From assembly GCF_024171925.1 (NCBI RefSeq), contig NZ_JAMTCO010000005.1, positions 186,001 through 250,000 of the forward strand: DNA of 64,000 nucleotides, read 5' to 3'. Under the pieces are notes generated by a model. It was given only the letters and a program-made list of their open reading frames with translations. It was not told the DNA's origin and ran no database searches. Within the stretch, counting starts at the first letter, position 1. Each line of letters begins with the position of its first letter. Made by a program: the position numbers and the translations under genes. Origin of the DNA: Actinokineospora diospyrosa. Lineage in GTDB: Bacteria; Actinomycetota; Actinomycetes; Mycobacteriales; Pseudonocardiaceae. Of the stretch, positions 7,396 through 18,326 are shown in pieces.

Positions 7396-8714
7396 CACTG
7401 CTCCAGGTACACGGTGGGGATGGCGGGTTCGCCCGCGGACAGCTTCAGGCCCTCCCAGGGGAGGCTGACCAGTCCCTTGCGCACCCGGTTCCGGCTGTCC
7501 TCCAGCGTGGGCAGGTCGGCCACCTGTTGTCCACCGCGCATCAGGGGGATCTGCAGCAGCCGGTCGTGCTCGCCGAGCTCGGGCGCGGGCCCGCCCGCCG
7601 GGTAGATGACCTCTTCCAGCGCGGTCCCGGTCGGCTTGTGCCTGCGCAGCGCCAGCTTCCGGCCGCCGCGCGACTCCTTGTGCGAGCTGCGCTTGGCCAC
7701 CGGCCGCCCCTCGACCTCGACCAGCTTGTAGACCATCCCCGCGGTCGGCGCGCCGGAGCCGGTCACCACCGAGGTGCCCACCCCGTAGGCGTCCACCGGC
7801 TCGGCCCGCAGCGACGCGATCGCGTACTCGTCCAGATCGCCGGACACGACGATCCTGGTCTCGGTAGCGCCAAGAGCGTCGAGCTGCTCGCGCGCCTGCC
7901 TAGCGAGCACGCCCACGTCACCGGAGTCGATGCGGATCGCACCCAGCCCGGTCCCGGCGACCTCAACAGCGGTCGCGATGCCCTGGGTGATGTCGTAGGT
8001 GTCCACGAGCAGCGTCGTGTCCACCCCCAGCGCGGACACCTGCGCGGCGAACGCGGCGCGCTCGTCATCGTGCAGCAGCGTGAACGCGTGCGCGCAGGTC
8101 CCGGACGTCGGGATGCCGTAGGCGCTACCGGAGGCCAAGTTGGATGTCGTGGAGAACCCGGCAATGTAAGAGGCCCTGGCGGAGGCGATAGCGGCGACCT
8201 CGTGGGTGCGCCTAGAGCCCATCTCGATGATGGGTCGACCGTTCGCCGCGCCTGCCATCCGCGCCGCCGCCGACACGATGGCGCTGTCGTGGTTGAGGAT
8301 CGACAGGACGACCGTCTCCAGGATGACGGCGTCGGCGAAGGTACCGGTCACGGTCAGCAGGGGGGAGCCGGGGAAGAACAGCTCGCCCTCGGGGTAGCCG
8401 TCCACGTCCCCGCCGAAGCGGTACTCGGCGAGCCACGCGAGGGTGGTGTCGTCCACGACCGAGTTGTCCCGCAGGTGCGCCAGCTCGGCCGCGCCGAACC
8501 GGAACGCGGTGATGGCCTCGACGACACGCGCGGTGCCGCCCACCACCCCGTAGCGGCGCCCGTCGGGCAACCGGCGGGTGAACACCTCGAACACGCACCC
8601 GCGGGCCGCGGTGCCGTCGGCGAGGGCCGCCGCCAGCATCGTCAGCTCGTAGTGGTCGGTCAACAGTCCGGTGCTGACCGGACCCAGTCCGCTAGCACCC
8701 ACGCTCACACCCAT
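7395..8714 (-). CDS. pncB: Nicotinate phosphoribosyltransferase
   Basis: 439 residues, normal family length. It makes nicotinate mononucleotide from nicotinate, PRPP and ATP. Family blocks seen are [15 protein letters not shown] at the N-terminus, [30 protein letters not shown] and [14 protein letters not shown] (phosphate-binding region). It is the first gene of a pncB-pncA operon. In Mycobacterium the same gene lies beside dinG and is divergent from clpS; the clpS side is kept here. Confidence 0.93.
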   Translation of the reverse strand: MGVSVGASGLGPVSTGLLTDHYELTMLAAALADGTAARGCVFEVFTRRLPDGRRYGVVGGTARVVEAITAFRFGAAELAHLRDNSVVDDTTLAWLAEYRFGGDVDGYPEGELFFPGSPLLTVTGTFADAVILETVVLSILNHDSAIVSAAARMAGAANGRPIIEMGSRRTHEVAAIASARASYIAGFSTTSNLASGSAYGIPTSGTCAHAFTLLHDDERAAFAAQVSALGVDTTLLVDTYDITQGIATAVEVAGTGLGAIRIDSGDVGVLARQAREQLDALGATETRIVVSGDLDEYAIASLRAEPVDAYGVGTSVVTGSGAPTAGMVYKLVEVEGRPVAKRSSHKESRGGRKLALRRHKPTGTALEEVIYPAGGPAPELGEHDRLLQIPLMRGGQQVADLPTLEDSRNRVRKGLVSLPWEGLKLSAGEPAIPTVYLEQ

Positions 8715-8800
8715 GGCCAGAGCCTATGTCGTGTTTGCCGGGACCCCGTCCCCGGTTCGCCAGCCCGCTGGACGGGGGGTCGGAAACCGGCCCGGCACCA

Positions 8801-8826
8801 CGATCGGTGATCGGATACTCCGATCG
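8801..8826. promoter_or_regulatory. Possible operator between pncB and clpS
   Basis: Inverted 7-mers CGATCGG (8801-8807) and CCGATCG (8820-8826), 12 bases apart, with an internal GATCGG copy, in the 161-base divergent gap. Could bind a regulator of NAD salvage or of clpS; no known consensus matched. Confidence 0.3.
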
Positions 8827-8875
8827 AATGAAGATCCGCCGGTGTGGAGGAAACCGGTCATGCCACCATTGTCCC

Positions 8876-9175
8876 ATGACCGCAGCCGTCGACATGGAGC
8901 AGACGCAGGCGACGCCGTCGGGCTCGGAGGTGGTAGCCGAGGACCGGCCGTGGCAGACCGTCGTGTGGAACGATCCGGTCAACCTGATGTCGTACGTGAC
9001 CTACGTCTTCCAGAAGCTCTTCGGCTACAGCCGGGACCAGGCCACCAAGCTGATGCTCGACGTGCACCACGAGGGCAAGGCGATCGTGTCATCGGGAAGC
9101 AAGGACAAGGTCGAGGCCGACGTGGCGAAGCTGCACGCGGCGGGCCTCTGGGCGACGATGGAACACACCTCGTGA
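8876..9175 (+). CDS. clpS: ATP-dependent Clp protease adaptor ClpS
   Basis: 99 residues. The core has [20 protein letters not shown] (substrate pocket with the NDP motif), [22 protein letters not shown] and a C-terminal [18 protein letters not shown]. ClpS hands N-degron substrates to ClpC/ClpA-ClpP. The ATG at 8876 leaves a short acidic N-terminal arm as in other actinobacteria. The stop overlaps the GTG of the next gene (GTGA), so the two are coupled. Confidence 0.93.
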   Translation: MTAAVDMEQTQATPSGSEVVAEDRPWQTVVWNDPVNLMSYVTYVFQKLFGYSRDQATKLMLDVHHEGKAIVSSGSKDKVEADVAKLHAAGLWATMEHTS

Positions 9176-9732
9176 AACCGTGGAAGCGCAAGGGCGATCT
9201 CGTGCACGCCGACATCGACCGGCAGGAGGCCGCCGTGCTGCGCGGCCTGGTGTCGCAGATCGACGACATGCTGCGGGCGCGCATCGAGGAGACCCCGCAG
9301 GACGAGCTGGCCGAGCTGACCGGCATCCGCACCGGACCGTCGACCTCCCCGGACGACCCGATCCTGTCGCGGCTGCTGCCGGACTTCCACCGGCTCGACG
9401 ACGACAACCCGAGCAAGGCCGACCTCGACTCGGCCGCGGTGCTGCGCTCGCTGCACGAACCGACGCTGCTCGACCTCAAGACCGGCGTCGCCGCGGTGGT
9501 CCTGGAGACCTGCCCGATGTACGGCGGCGGCATCCGGCTCTCGCTGGAGCAGGCCGACGCCTGGCTCTCCGCGCTCAACGACGTGCGGCTGGCCCTGGGC
9601 ACCGCGATCGAGGTCACCGAGGACATGCCCGACGAGCTGCCCGACGACGACCCGCGCAGCCCGCACCTGTCGGTCTACCACTGGCTGACCTGGGTGCAGG
9701 AGTCGCTGGTGCAGGCGCTGTCGACGCCGTGA
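9172..9732 (+). CDS. DUF2017 protein linked to ClpS
   Basis: 186 residues from a GTG that overlaps the clpS stop. It matches the actinobacterial DUF2017 family always found after clpS (Rv1332 in M. tuberculosis): acidic helical protein with [31 protein letters not shown] and [12 protein letters not shown]. No enzyme motif, signal peptide or membrane helix is seen. Its constant coupling with clpS suggests a role in the ClpS/ClpC degradation route, but the function is not known. Confidence 0.85.
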   Translation: MKPWKRKGDLVHADIDRQEAAVLRGLVSQIDDMLRARIEETPQDELAELTGIRTGPSTSPDDPILSRLLPDFHRLDDDNPSKADLDSAAVLRSLHEPTLLDLKTGVAAVVLETCPMYGGGIRLSLEQADAWLSALNDVRLALGTAIEVTEDMPDELPDDDPRSPHLSVYHWLTWVQESLVQALSTP

Positions 9733-9742
9733 CCGACCCCCG

Positions 9743-10678
9743 GTGATCACCGACGTGCCCGGCGTCCGCGTCGGGCACCACCACCGGATCGGCGGCGGCT
9801 GGGCCACGGGCACCACCGTCGTGCTGCTCCCCGCGGGCACCGTCGGCGGCGTCGACTGCCGCGGCGGCGCGCCCGGCACCAGGGAGACCGACCTGCTGGC
9901 GCCGCAGAACCTGGTCGAGCGGGTCGACGCCGTGTGCCTCTCCGGCGGCAGCGCCTACGGGCTGGCCGCGGCCGACGGGGTCATGCGGTGGCTGGGGGAG
10001 CGGGGCGTCGGCTACCCGGTCGGTCAGCGGCCGCACGAGGTGGTGCCGATCGTGCCAGCTGCGGTGATCTTCGACCTGCCCCGCGGCGACTGGGGCAACT
10101 GGCCGACCGCCGAGTTCGGCTACGCGGCCTGCGCGGCGGCCACCGGTGGTCCGGTCGAAGAGGGCAGTGTCGGGGCGGGCGCGGGTGCCAGGGCCGGGTC
10201 GCTCAAGGGTGGTGTCGGGACCGCCAGCGCGTGTGTGGGGGAGTTCACACTCGGCGCGATCGCGGTCTGCAACGCCCGCGGCGAGGCCGTCGACCCGGCC
10301 ACCGGTCGCTTCTGGGTCGATGGTGCCGTCCCTGAATCTGCCGTCCCGAGCCCCGGTGCGGGCACCGACCGGCCGCCGGACCTCAACACGACCATCGGCG
10401 TGGTCGCCACCGACGCCGCGCTGGACAAGGCCCAGTGCTCCCGGTTGGCGATGTCCGCCCAGCACGGCCTGGCCCGCGCCGTGCGGCCCTCCCACACCCT
10501 CTTCGACGGCGACACCGTTTTCGCGGCCGCCACCGGTGCGCGGCCGGTCGCCGGACCCGCCGAGCGCGACGCGCTGAACACTTCGGCCGCCGAGGTGTTC
10601 GCGACCGCGGTCGCGAGGGCCGTCCGCGCCGCCAGCACCGTCGGCGACCTGCGCGCCTACCGCGACACATGGGGTTGA
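9743..10678 (+). CDS. P1 (DmpA/aminopeptidase) family Ntn-type peptidase
   Basis: 311 residues from a GTG 10 bases after the previous stop. It opens with ITDVPGVRVGHHH and has LSGGSAYGLAAADGVM and LKGGVGTAS, the blocks of the P1 family, whose members self-cleave ahead of a nucleophilic Ser/Thr; NTTIGVVATDAALDKAQ contains the likely cleavage region. Substrates are probably N-terminal residues of peptides or amides. It corresponds to Rv1333 by order and similarity. No signal peptide, so likely cytoplasmic. Confidence 0.87.
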   Translation: MITDVPGVRVGHHHRIGGGWATGTTVVLLPAGTVGGVDCRGGAPGTRETDLLAPQNLVERVDAVCLSGGSAYGLAAADGVMRWLGERGVGYPVGQRPHEVVPIVPAAVIFDLPRGDWGNWPTAEFGYAACAAATGGPVEEGSVGAGAGARAGSLKGGVGTASACVGEFTLGAIAVCNARGEAVDPATGRFWVDGAVPESAVPSPGAGTDRPPDLNTTIGVVATDAALDKAQCSRLAMSAQHGLARAVRPSHTLFDGDTVFAAATGARPVAGPAERDALNTSAAEVFATAVARAVRAASTVGDLRAYRDTWG

Positions 10679-10755
10679 GCGCCGAGCGCCCCGGCGGCGG
10701 CAGCTGCGTCCTCCCACACACTGGGAGGGGCCCATCCAGCCCGTAGGATGGTGCC

Positions 10756-11208
10756 GTGCTGACGATCCGCCGAGACCTAGTGGACGCGATGGTGGCGCAC
10801 GCCCGTCGCGACCACCCGGACGAGGCGTGCGGCGTCATCGCGGGCCCCGACGGGTCCGACCGGCCGGAGCGCTTCATCCCGATGCTCAACGCGGCCCGCT
10901 CGCCGACGTTCTACGAGTTCGACTCCGCGGACCTGCTGCGCCTCTACCGCGAGATGGACGCCAACGACGAGGTGCCGGTGGTCATCTACCACTCGCACAC
11001 GGCCACCGAGGCCTACCCGTCGCGCACCGACGCCAAGATCGCCGCCGAGCCGTTCGCGCACTACGTGCTGGTCTCCACGCGCGACCCGCACAGCCACGAA
11101 CTGCGCTCGTTCCGCATCGTCGACGGCGTCATCACCGAGGAACCCGTCGAGGTCGTCGAGTCCTACCGGTTCGCCCACACCGGACCGGACGACGTCCCAG
11201 AGCAGTGA
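10756..11208 (+). CDS. mec: JAMM/Mec metalloprotease acting on the CysO sulfur carrier
   Basis: 150 residues from GTG 10756. It is a JAB1/MPN fold with Glu in DEACGVIAG and the zinc motif HSHTATEAYPSRTD. In M. tuberculosis Mec frees cysteine from the CysO-cysteine adduct in the CysM route. Next in line are cysO and cysM, so the whole pathway is present. Because the CysO here ends two residues after its GG (see cysO), the enzyme might also trim a precursor; that is an inference. Confidence 0.9.
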   Translation: MLTIRRDLVDAMVAHARRDHPDEACGVIAGPDGSDRPERFIPMLNAARSPTFYEFDSADLLRLYREMDANDEVPVVIYHSHTATEAYPSRTDAKIAAEPFAHYVLVSTRDPHSHELRSFRIVDGVITEEPVEVVESYRFAHTGPDDVPEQ

Positions 11209-11289
11209 GCTCCCCCACGCCCCGGAATACCGGTGGCGCGGGCGCGCGTCCTTCCCCCAAGACCAGTGGCATCACCCGGAGGTTGACCC

Positions 11290-11568
11290 ATGGCCGTCAC
11301 CGTCTCGATCCCGACCATCCTGCGCACCCACACCGGCGGCGAGAAGACCGTCCCGGCCGCGGGCGCCACCCTGGCCGAGGTCATCGACGACCTTGAGGCC
11401 AACCACGGCGGCCTCAAGGCCCGCCTGGTCAAGGACGGCACCCTGCACCGGTTCGTCAACGTCTACGTCAACGACGAGGACGTGCGCTTCGCAGGCGGCC
11501 TGGAGGCCAAGGTCGCCGACGGCGACAACGTGACCATCCTGCCCGCCGTCGCGGGCGGCGCGCGCTAG
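11290..11568 (+). CDS. cysO: Sulfur carrier protein CysO (ThiS/MoaD-like)
   Basis: 92 residues, beta-grasp fold, nearly superposable on mycobacterial CysO: VTVSIPTILRTHTGG, VIDDLEANHGG, LHRFVNVYVNDEDVRF and DGDNVTILPAVAGG. The thiocarboxylate is made on the second Gly. Here the frame continues with Ala-Arg before the stop, while the mycobacterial protein ends in GG. The ATG is preceded by CCGGAGGTTGACCC. Cytoplasmic; partner of CysM and Mec. Confidence 0.92.
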   Translation: MAVTVSIPTILRTHTGGEKTVPAAGATLAEVIDDLEANHGGLKARLVKDGTLHRFVNVYVNDEDVRFAGGLEAKVADGDNVTILPAVAGGAR

Positions 11569-12546
<978 letters not shown>

Positions 12547-12557
12547 CGCCCTCTCGG

Positions 12558-13160
12558 TTAGCCCGCGAGGGCGGCCAGGTGTGGCAACAGCAGCCGCAGG
12601 GCTTGGCCCCGGTGGGAGATCGCGTCTTTCTCGTCCGGGGTCAGTTCGGCCGAGGTCCGGTCGTGGCCTTCCGGGCGGAAGATCGGGTCGTAGCCGAAGC
12701 CGTTGGTGCCGGTCGGTTCGCGGGTGATCACGCCTCGCCAGTCCGCGCGCAGCACGGTTTCCGACCCGTCCGGCAGGACCAGGGCGACCGCGCAGACGAA
12801 GCCGCCGCCGCGACGGGCGTCGGGGACGTCGTGCAGCTGGTTGAGGACGAGGTCGACGTTGGCCTTGTCGCCGTGGCCGGACCAGCGGGCGGACAGGACG
12901 CCGGGCATGCCGTTGAGGGCGTCGACCGCGATGCCGGAGTCGTCGGCGATCGACGGCAGGCCGGTGGCCGCGGCGGCGTCGCGGGCCTTGGCGAGGGCGT
13001 TCTCCTCGAAGGTGGCGCCGGTCTCGGGGGCCTCGGGGAACTCGGGCACGTCAGCCAGACCGACGACCTCGACTCCCGCGACGCGTTCGGCGGCGAGGAT
13101 GCGCCGCAGCTCCGCCAGCTTCTTCGCGTTGCGGCTGGCCAGCAGGACGCGGGTCGTCAT
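12558..13160 (-). CDS. rdgB: RdgB/HAM1 family XTP/dITP pyrophosphatase
   Basis: 200 residues. Hydrolyses non-canonical purine triphosphates (ITP, XTP) to keep them out of DNA. Blocks seen are [51 protein letters not shown] and [10 protein letters not shown], then SHRGQAL. The ATG at 13160 overlaps the rph stop by four bases (ATGA), so it is coupled to rph as in many actinobacteria. Confidence 0.93.
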   Translation of the reverse strand: MTTRVLLASRNAKKLAELRRILAAERVAGVEVVGLADVPEFPEAPETGATFEENALAKARDAAAATGLPSIADDSGIAVDALNGMPGVLSARWSGHGDKANVDLVLNQLHDVPDARRGGGFVCAVALVLPDGSETVLRADWRGVITREPTGTNGFGYDPIFRPEGHDRTSAELTPDEKDAISHRGQALRLLLPHLAALAG

Positions 13161-13918
13161 CGGGACCCTTTCGGTTCGGGCAGGGTCCCCGGGTACGGCA
13201 GGGCGAGGGCCTCGGCCTGCACCCGGTTGAGCTCGGCGCAGCCCGCGAGGGCCAGGTCCAGCATCGCGTCGAGGGTGGAGCGGGCGAACGTCGCGCCCTC
13301 GCCGGTGCCCTGGACCTCGATGAGCGTCCCGGCGTCGGTGGCGACGACGTTCATGTCGACCTCCGCGCGGGCGTCCTCCTCGTAGGGCAGGTCGAGCCGG
13401 ACCCGGCCACCGACGACGCCGACGCTGACCGCGGACACCGCGCAGGACAGCGGGTTGGGGTCGGCGAGCTTGCGCGCGGCGCCCAGGTAGGTGATCGCGT
13501 CGGCCAGCGCGACGTAGGCGCCGGTGATCGCCGCGGTCCTGGTGCCGCCGTCGGCCTGGATCACGTCGCAGTCGAGGTGGATGGTGTTCTCGCCGAGCGC
13601 GGACAGGTCGATGCAGGCGCGCAGCGACCGGCCGATGAGCCTGCTGATCTCGTGCGTGCGGCCGCCGACGCGGCCCTTCACCGACTCGCGCTCGCCCCGG
13701 GTGTTGGTCGCCGAGGGCAGCATCGCGTACTCGGCGGTGACCCAGCCGAGCCCGGAACCCTTGCGCCACCTGGGCACGCCCTCGGACACGCTCGCCGCGC
13801 AGAGCACCCTGGTCCGGCCGAAGGACACCAACACCGAGCCTGCGGGCCAATCCTGGTAGCCGCGGGTGATCGTGATGTCCCGGAGTTGGTTGTCGTTCCT
13901 GCCGTCGCTTCTCACCAC
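13157..13918 (-). CDS. rph: Ribonuclease PH
   Basis: 253 residues, full length. Phosphate-dependent 3'-5' exoribonuclease that trims tRNA 3' ends. Typical blocks: [80 protein letters not shown] and [15 protein letters not shown]. Two consecutive GTG codons (13918, 13915) can start it. First gene of an rph-rdgB unit. Confidence 0.94.
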   Translation of the reverse strand: MVRSDGRNDNQLRDITITRGYQDWPAGSVLVSFGRTRVLCAASVSEGVPRWRKGSGLGWVTAEYAMLPSATNTRGERESVKGRVGGRTHEISRLIGRSLRACIDLSALGENTIHLDCDVIQADGGTRTAAITGAYVALADAITYLGAARKLADPNPLSCAVSAVSVGVVGGRVRLDLPYEEDARAEVDMNVVATDAGTLIEVQGTGEGATFARSTLDAMLDLALAGCAELNRVQAEALALPYPGTLPEPKGSR

Positions 13919-13999
13919 CCGGTCAGCCTAGGCGCTGTCCGGCGGGTGTGGTGCGGCGGATCACTTGTAGCGCGTGCCCGGCAGCGCCCGATCGGCGGG

Positions 14000-14770
14000 C
14001 TAGAGGGCGTAAGCCGCGCCCTGCTCGACGGCGACGACCTCGCCGGGGAAGGCCGCCGCTGCCTCGGCGAGCACGGTCGCGCGGTCGGTCCACGGCGGGA
14101 TGTGGGTCACCAGCAACCGGCCCGCGCCCGCCGCCGCGGCCAGTTCCCCCGCCTCCCGCCCGGACAGGTGCAGGTCCGGGATGGGACCGCCGCCGTGCGC
14201 CCAGGACGCCTCGGCGAGCACCACGTCCGCCCCCTCGGCCAGCGCCACCACCGCCGCGCTCATCCCGGTGTCGCCGGTGTACACCAGGGACCGGCCGCCG
14301 TGGTCGATCCGGAAGCTGTAGGCGTCGCACGGGTGCGCCGCTGTCGTCGCGGTGACCTCGAACGGTCCGATGTGGAACGTCCCGACCGCCAGCGGGCGGA
14401 AGTCGAACACATCGGACAGATCCGTGACAGCCAACTCCTCGGCGTCGGTCGCGTACGCACCCGCGAACCGCTGCGGCGCCGCGCGCGGGGCGTGCACGGG
14501 TAACCGGTTCGCCCTGGGGTCGCGCGTGGGTCTCGGGTGGTAACGCCGGTAGACGGTCAACGACGGGAAGTCCGCGCAGTGGTCGGCGTGCAGGTGCGAG
14601 AACAGCAACGCGTCCAGGGCGAACGGGTCGCGCACCGCCTGCAGCGCGGCGAGGGTGCCGCTGCCGAGTTCGACACCGAGGAGGAACCCGTCGGCCTCGA
14701 GCAGGTACCCGGACGAGGCGGCGTTGGGTCCGGGAACGCTTCCGGAGCACCCGAGTACGGTCAGCAGCAC
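14000..14770 (-). CDS. Metallo-beta-lactamase-fold phosphodiesterase (Rv1339-like)
   Basis: 256 residues from a GTG. The metal motif is LLFSHLHADHCADF, with later ligands in AAHPCDAYS, YTGDTGMS and VTHIPPWTD; the first line, LTVLGCSGSVPGPNAASSGY, is typical of RNase Z-like enzymes. By order (next to rph and murI) and sequence it matches M. tuberculosis Rv1339, reported as an atypical cAMP phosphodiesterase. A role in cyclic-nucleotide turnover is likely but not shown here. Cytoplasmic. Confidence 0.85.
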   Translation of the reverse strand: MLLTVLGCSGSVPGPNAASSGYLLEADGFLLGVELGSGTLAALQAVRDPFALDALLFSHLHADHCADFPSLTVYRRYHPRPTRDPRANRLPVHAPRAAPQRFAGAYATDAEELAVTDLSDVFDFRPLAVGTFHIGPFEVTATTAAHPCDAYSFRIDHGGRSLVYTGDTGMSAAVVALAEGADVVLAEASWAHGGGPIPDLHLSGREAGELAAAAGAGRLLVTHIPPWTDRATVLAEAAAAFPGEVVAVEQGAAYAL

Positions 14771-14806
14771 GTCGAACAGCCTGTCACAGCGGGGATCAGC
14801 CGACGA

Positions 14807-15607
14807 TCACCATCGAGCCAATGGAGCAAAGCCCGCACCGCCCAGACCGAGGAAGCGGCGGGCCAGCCGGTCGAACGGCTCGGCGGGGCCGGTGGCGCCG
14901 AACTCGTGCACCGGGTCGCCCTCGTCCTGGGTGAGCAGAGCGGTCTCGGTGAGCACCCGGAAGACGTCCTTGGCGCACTCCTCCGCGCTGGACACGAGCG
15001 TCACGTCCGGTCCCAGCACGACCTGCAGCACGCCGGTGAGCAGCGGGTAGTGCGTGCAGCCGAGGACGACGGTGTCCACAGCGGCCTGTTGCAACGGTTC
15101 CAGGTAGGTCTGCGCGAGACCGAGCACCTGGCGCCCCGAGGTGATCCCGCGTTCGACGAAGTCCACGAAGCGCGGGCAGGCTGCGCCGGTGACCGCGATC
15201 CCGGGCGCGGCGGCGAAAGCGTCGTCGTAGGCGCGGGACCGGATGGTGCCGGTGGTGCCGATCACGCCGACCCGCCCGGTTTTCGTCACCGCGGCCGCGC
15301 GGCGCACGGCCGGGACGACCACCTCCACGACCGGGATGTCGTAGCGCTCCCTGGCGTCGCGCAGGCAAGCGGCGGAGGCGGTGTTGCAGGCGAGCACCAA
15401 CATCTTGACGCCACTGGCCACCAGCTCGTCGGTGAGCTTGAGGGTGATCTCGCGGACGTCGGCGATGGGGCGCGGGCCGTACGGGTTGTTCGCGGTGTCA
15501 CCGATGTAGCGCAACCGCTCGTGCGGGAGCTGGTCGATGATCGAGCGGGCGACGGTGAGCCCGCCGACACCGGAGTCGAAGATGCCGATCGGCGCGTCGG
15601 TGCTCAC
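14807..15607 (-). CDS. murI: Glutamate racemase
   Basis: 266 residues. Makes D-glutamate for peptidoglycan. Both catalytic cysteines are seen: LACNTASA and [23 protein letters not shown] and [11 protein letters not shown] are the substrate loops. The GTG at 15607 overlaps the rhomboid stop (GTGA), so it is translated in tandem with that gene. Confidence 0.94.
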   Translation of the reverse strand: MSTDAPIGIFDSGVGGLTVARSIIDQLPHERLRYIGDTANNPYGPRPIADVREITLKLTDELVASGVKMLVLACNTASAACLRDARERYDIPVVEVVVPAVRRAAAVTKTGRVGVIGTTGTIRSRAYDDAFAAAPGIAVTGAACPRFVDFVERGITSGRQVLGLAQTYLEPLQQAAVDTVVLGCTHYPLLTGVLQVVLGPDVTLVSSAEECAKDVFRVLTETALLTQDEGDPVHEFGATGPAEPFDRLARRFLGLGGAGFAPLARW

Positions 15608-16221
15608 GCCTGCTTGGCCACGGTGCGGTTGCCCATCGACACCAGCCAGGCGGCCAGGACCCCGCCGAGCGCGCCGAACAGGTGGCCCTGCCAGGAGATC
15701 CCGGGGTTGCCCGGCAGCACGCCGAACAGCATCGTGCCCCAGTAGGCGAGCAGCAGGACCGCCAGTCCGATGTGCAGGAAGCTGCGGGTGAACAGGCCGC
15801 GCGCGAGCAGGAACAGCAGCCAGCCGAAGCACAGGCCGGACGCGCCGACGGTGACCGTCGCGCTGTCGGCGGTCAGCCACACGCCCAGCCCGCTGACCAC
15901 CCAGATGGTGGCGGTGACCGCGATCCACTGGGCGAGCCCGTTGGCCATCGCCAGGAACGCCAGCACCACCAGCGGCAGCGTGTTGGCGAACAGGTGCCCC
16001 CAGCCGGAGTGCAGGAACGGCGACCACAGGATCCCGTCGAGGCCGGACGCCTCGCGCGCCACGATGCCGAACTGGTCGAGGTCGGCGGGCAGCACCGCGT
16101 CCAGGAACTCGATCAGGTACAGCAGGGCGGTGAACCCGCCCACGACGATCGCCGCCTGGGTCAGGTTCGGCGGCAACACCCGGGCGGTGGGCTTGCTCGG
16201 CTGGACGGGCACGGTGCTCAC
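15604..16221 (-). CDS. Rhomboid-family intramembrane serine protease
   Basis: 205 residues with about six membrane helices. The catalytic Ser lies in [10 protein letters not shown] and the His in [26 protein letters not shown] is the conserved loop/TM2 region. It cleaves membrane proteins within the bilayer. It corresponds to Rv1337 in the cysM-murI neighbourhood. Substrate unknown. Confidence 0.88.
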   Translation of the reverse strand: MSTVPVQPSKPTARVLPPNLTQAAIVVGGFTALLYLIEFLDAVLPADLDQFGIVAREASGLDGILWSPFLHSGWGHLFANTLPLVVLAFLAMANGLAQWIAVTATIWVVSGLGVWLTADSATVTVGASGLCFGWLLFLLARGLFTRSFLHIGLAVLLLAYWGTMLFGVLPGNPGISWQGHLFGALGGVLAAWLVSMGNRTVAKQA

Positions 16222-16314
16222 ACCACTGAGGGTACGTGCTCGGCGGGCTCACCGGATCCGGTGAAACCCCGAGGTCACCCCGATGCGGCCCGGCTCACCC
16301 CGGTCACCCCGGGT

Positions 16315-16782
16315 TCACTCCGAGACGACGGCGCGGGCGAGCCGGGCGAGCGACTCGTCCATCCGCCGCTTGATCTCCTTGGTCCCGACCAGCCGCATCA
16401 GCACGCCGCGGACCAGGTTGTCCGGCTCCTGCACGGTCCGCAGGCGCACCGTCGTGTGCTCGCCGTCGGCCGCCAGTTCGATCTGGAACCGGGTCGCTTT
16501 CGCGTAGGTCGGCGAGTCCTTCCCGTCGATCCGTTCCTTGGTGTGCTCCCAGGCGATCACCCGCGGCGGCTCGAAGGCCACCACCCGCTGGTCGATCTCC
16601 GACCGGAAGCGCCCCCAGCGGCCGAACTGCCTGCGCCGCTGCCCGAGGCCCTCGCCCGCGAGCACCTCGGTCCGCTCGGCGAAGCTGAACCAGTCCGGCG
16701 CCCGCTCGGCGTCGGAGACGATGTCCCAGACCCGATCGATCGACGCTGGTACCTGGGCGCTGCGGAGGACCTCGACCACCAT
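16315..16782 (-). CDS. SRPBCC (START-like) superfamily protein
   Basis: 155 residues: VVEVLRSAQVPASIDRVWDIVSDAERAPDWF is the start of the polyketide-cyclase/START-like fold, and AWEHTKERI and ATRFQIEL are later strands. Such proteins bind hydrophobic ligands in a deep cavity. No signal peptide. Ligand and partner are not evident. Confidence 0.75.
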   Translation of the reverse strand: MVVEVLRSAQVPASIDRVWDIVSDAERAPDWFSFAERTEVLAGEGLGQRRRQFGRWGRFRSEIDQRVVAFEPPRVIAWEHTKERIDGKDSPTYAKATRFQIELAADGEHTTVRLRTVQEPDNLVRGVLMRLVGTKEIKRRMDESLARLARAVVSE

Positions 16783-16822
16783 GGCCGCAGAATCTAGCGG
16801 GCGGGCGGGACCGGGGTGGACA

Positions 16823-17716
16823 TCAGCTCAGGTACGGGTCCAGGACCCCCGCCGCGGCGGTGACCGAGGCGGCGGCGGTCGCCCAGCGGGTGCGCAGCGG
16901 GTGTTCGGTCAGCAGGACCACGATGTAGCGCCAGTGCGCGCCCACCAGGCCGGAGCTGTGCACGACGATGTCGTTGGTGCTGTTGGACCAGCCCTGTTTC
17001 ACCGCCCACCGCGCCGACAGGCCGTCCGGGATGCCGAAGTACTGGTCGAACCCGTCCGCCGCCTTGTGCGACGCGGCGGCGAGGGCGTCGACGACCAGGG
17101 TTTGGTCGGCGGTGGGCAGCGTCAGGACGTGCTCGTAGACCAGGGCGACGTCGCGCGCCGTCAGCAGGACGTCACCCCAGCGGCCGACGATGCCCGGCGG
17201 TTCGGTCGCCCGCAGCCCGAGCCGACGGGCCGTGCGGGTCACCAGGACCGCGCCGCCCTGCTCGACCCACAGCGCCGACGCGATGCCGTCGTCGGAGCGG
17301 CTGAGCATGGCGGTGATCCGCTTGCGGGTCGCGGCGTCGGCGCCCTGGGCCAAGACGTCGATCGCGATCAGGAGCTTGACCAGCGACGCCGACCGGAACT
17401 GGCGGTCCGGCTGCACGGCGGCGACCTCGGTCTTGGTGTCGCGGTCGATCACCAGCACCCCGACCTTCGCCGACTTCTGCACCGACCGCACGGCCGCTGT
17501 CAGCTCTGCGGGTAACCCGGTCGGCAGCGCCGGGTCTTGGGCGGCGACCTTCGGCTGCGGCGTGGCTACCGTCGGTCCCGGCGCGGCGAGCGGCGCCGGG
17601 GCGGTCGCCGACGGCGCGACGTCGATGAGCTGCAAACCGGGGGAGGGGGCTGTGGTGGCCGTCCCGCACCCGGTGATCGAGACGAGGACGAGGAGAACCA
17701 GCATTCGGTGGCGCAC
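16823..17716 (-). CDS. Secreted serine-hydrolase lipoprotein, beta-lactamase-like
   Basis: About 297 residues from GTG 17716 (a longer frame from 17767 lacks a signal start). The N-terminus has a hydrophobic run and lipobox SITGC, so a membrane-anchored lipoprotein. A Pro/Ala/Thr linker follows, then a penicillin-binding-like domain with SxxK (SASLVK), SRSDD and VKQGW near the C-terminus, in place of KTG. Related actinobacterial proteins are annotated as serine hydrolases. Beta-lactam turnover or cell-wall peptide hydrolysis is possible. Downstream end of a minus-strand run. Confidence 0.7.
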   Translation of the reverse strand: MRHRMLVLLVLVSITGCGTATTAPSPGLQLIDVAPSATAPAPLAAPGPTVATPQPKVAAQDPALPTGLPAELTAAVRSVQKSAKVGVLVIDRDTKTEVAAVQPDRQFRSASLVKLLIAIDVLAQGADAATRKRITAMLSRSDDGIASALWVEQGGAVLVTRTARRLGLRATEPPGIVGRWGDVLLTARDVALVYEHVLTLPTADQTLVVDALAAASHKAADGFDQYFGIPDGLSARWAVKQGWSNSTNDIVVHSSGLVGAHWRYIVVLLTEHPLRTRWATAAASVTAAAGVLDPYLS

Positions 17717-17737
17717 GCCCGTGGTACGCCGGTGCCC

Positions 17738-17777
17738 ACCGGGGAAGTTGACCCGATCGGGCGGCAACTTCCCCGGT
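17738..17777 (-). terminator. Hairpin between bcp and the lipoprotein gene
   Basis: ACCGGGGAAGTT (17738-17749) is the exact inverted complement of 17766-17777; 12-bp stem, 16-base loop, lying 45 bases past the bcp stop on the minus strand. Confidence 0.5.
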
Positions 17778-17821
17778 CAGCGGGGTGTACGGGGCGGCCC
17801 CCGATCCGGTTGCCCCGGGTG

Positions 17822-18295
17822 TCAGACCTTCAGGTCTTTGCGCAGCTTGGCGACGTGCCCGGTGGCCCGCACGTTGTACAGCGCGTGCGCGATCTTGCCC
17901 TCCGGGTCGACGATGAAGGTGGAGCGGATCACGCCGGTCACCGTCTTGCCGTAGAGCTGCTTCTCGCCGTACGCCCCGTACGCGGTGAGCACCGCCTTGT
18001 CCGGGTCCGACAGCAGCGGGAAGGTCAGGCCCTCCTCGGCGACGAACTTCGCCAGCTTGGCCTGCTTGTCCGGCGAAACGCCCAGCACGGCGAACCCGGC
18101 GTCGTTGAGCTCGGCGAGGTTGTCCCGGAAGTCGCACGCCTGCTTGGTGCAGCCCGGCGTCGACGCGGCCGGGTAGAAGTACACGACCACGGACTTGCCG
18201 CGGTAGTCCGACAGGGACACCTCGGTGCCCTCGCTGTCGGACAGGGTGAACTCCGGTGCCGCGTCACCGGGGGAAAGGCGCTGCTGTTCGGTCAT
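17822..18295 (-). CDS. bcp: Thioredoxin-dependent thiol peroxidase (Bcp/PrxQ)
   Basis: 157 residues. Reduces peroxides with a peroxidatic Cys in STPGCTKQACDF; the second Cys five residues later is the resolving Cys of the alpha-2 type. LSPGDAAPEFTLSDSEG and VVVYFYPAA are the usual thioredoxin-fold strands, and GVIRSTFIVDPEGKI the C-terminal block. Cytoplasmic. Confidence 0.93.
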   Translation of the reverse strand: MTEQQRLSPGDAAPEFTLSDSEGTEVSLSDYRGKSVVVYFYPAASTPGCTKQACDFRDNLAELNDAGFAVLGVSPDKQAKLAKFVAEEGLTFPLLSDPDKAVLTAYGAYGEKQLYGKTVTGVIRSTFIVDPEGKIAHALYNVRATGHVAKLRKDLKV

Positions 18296-18326
18296 GCGAC
18301 GAAGCTAGCGGGTGCCAGCCGGACCC

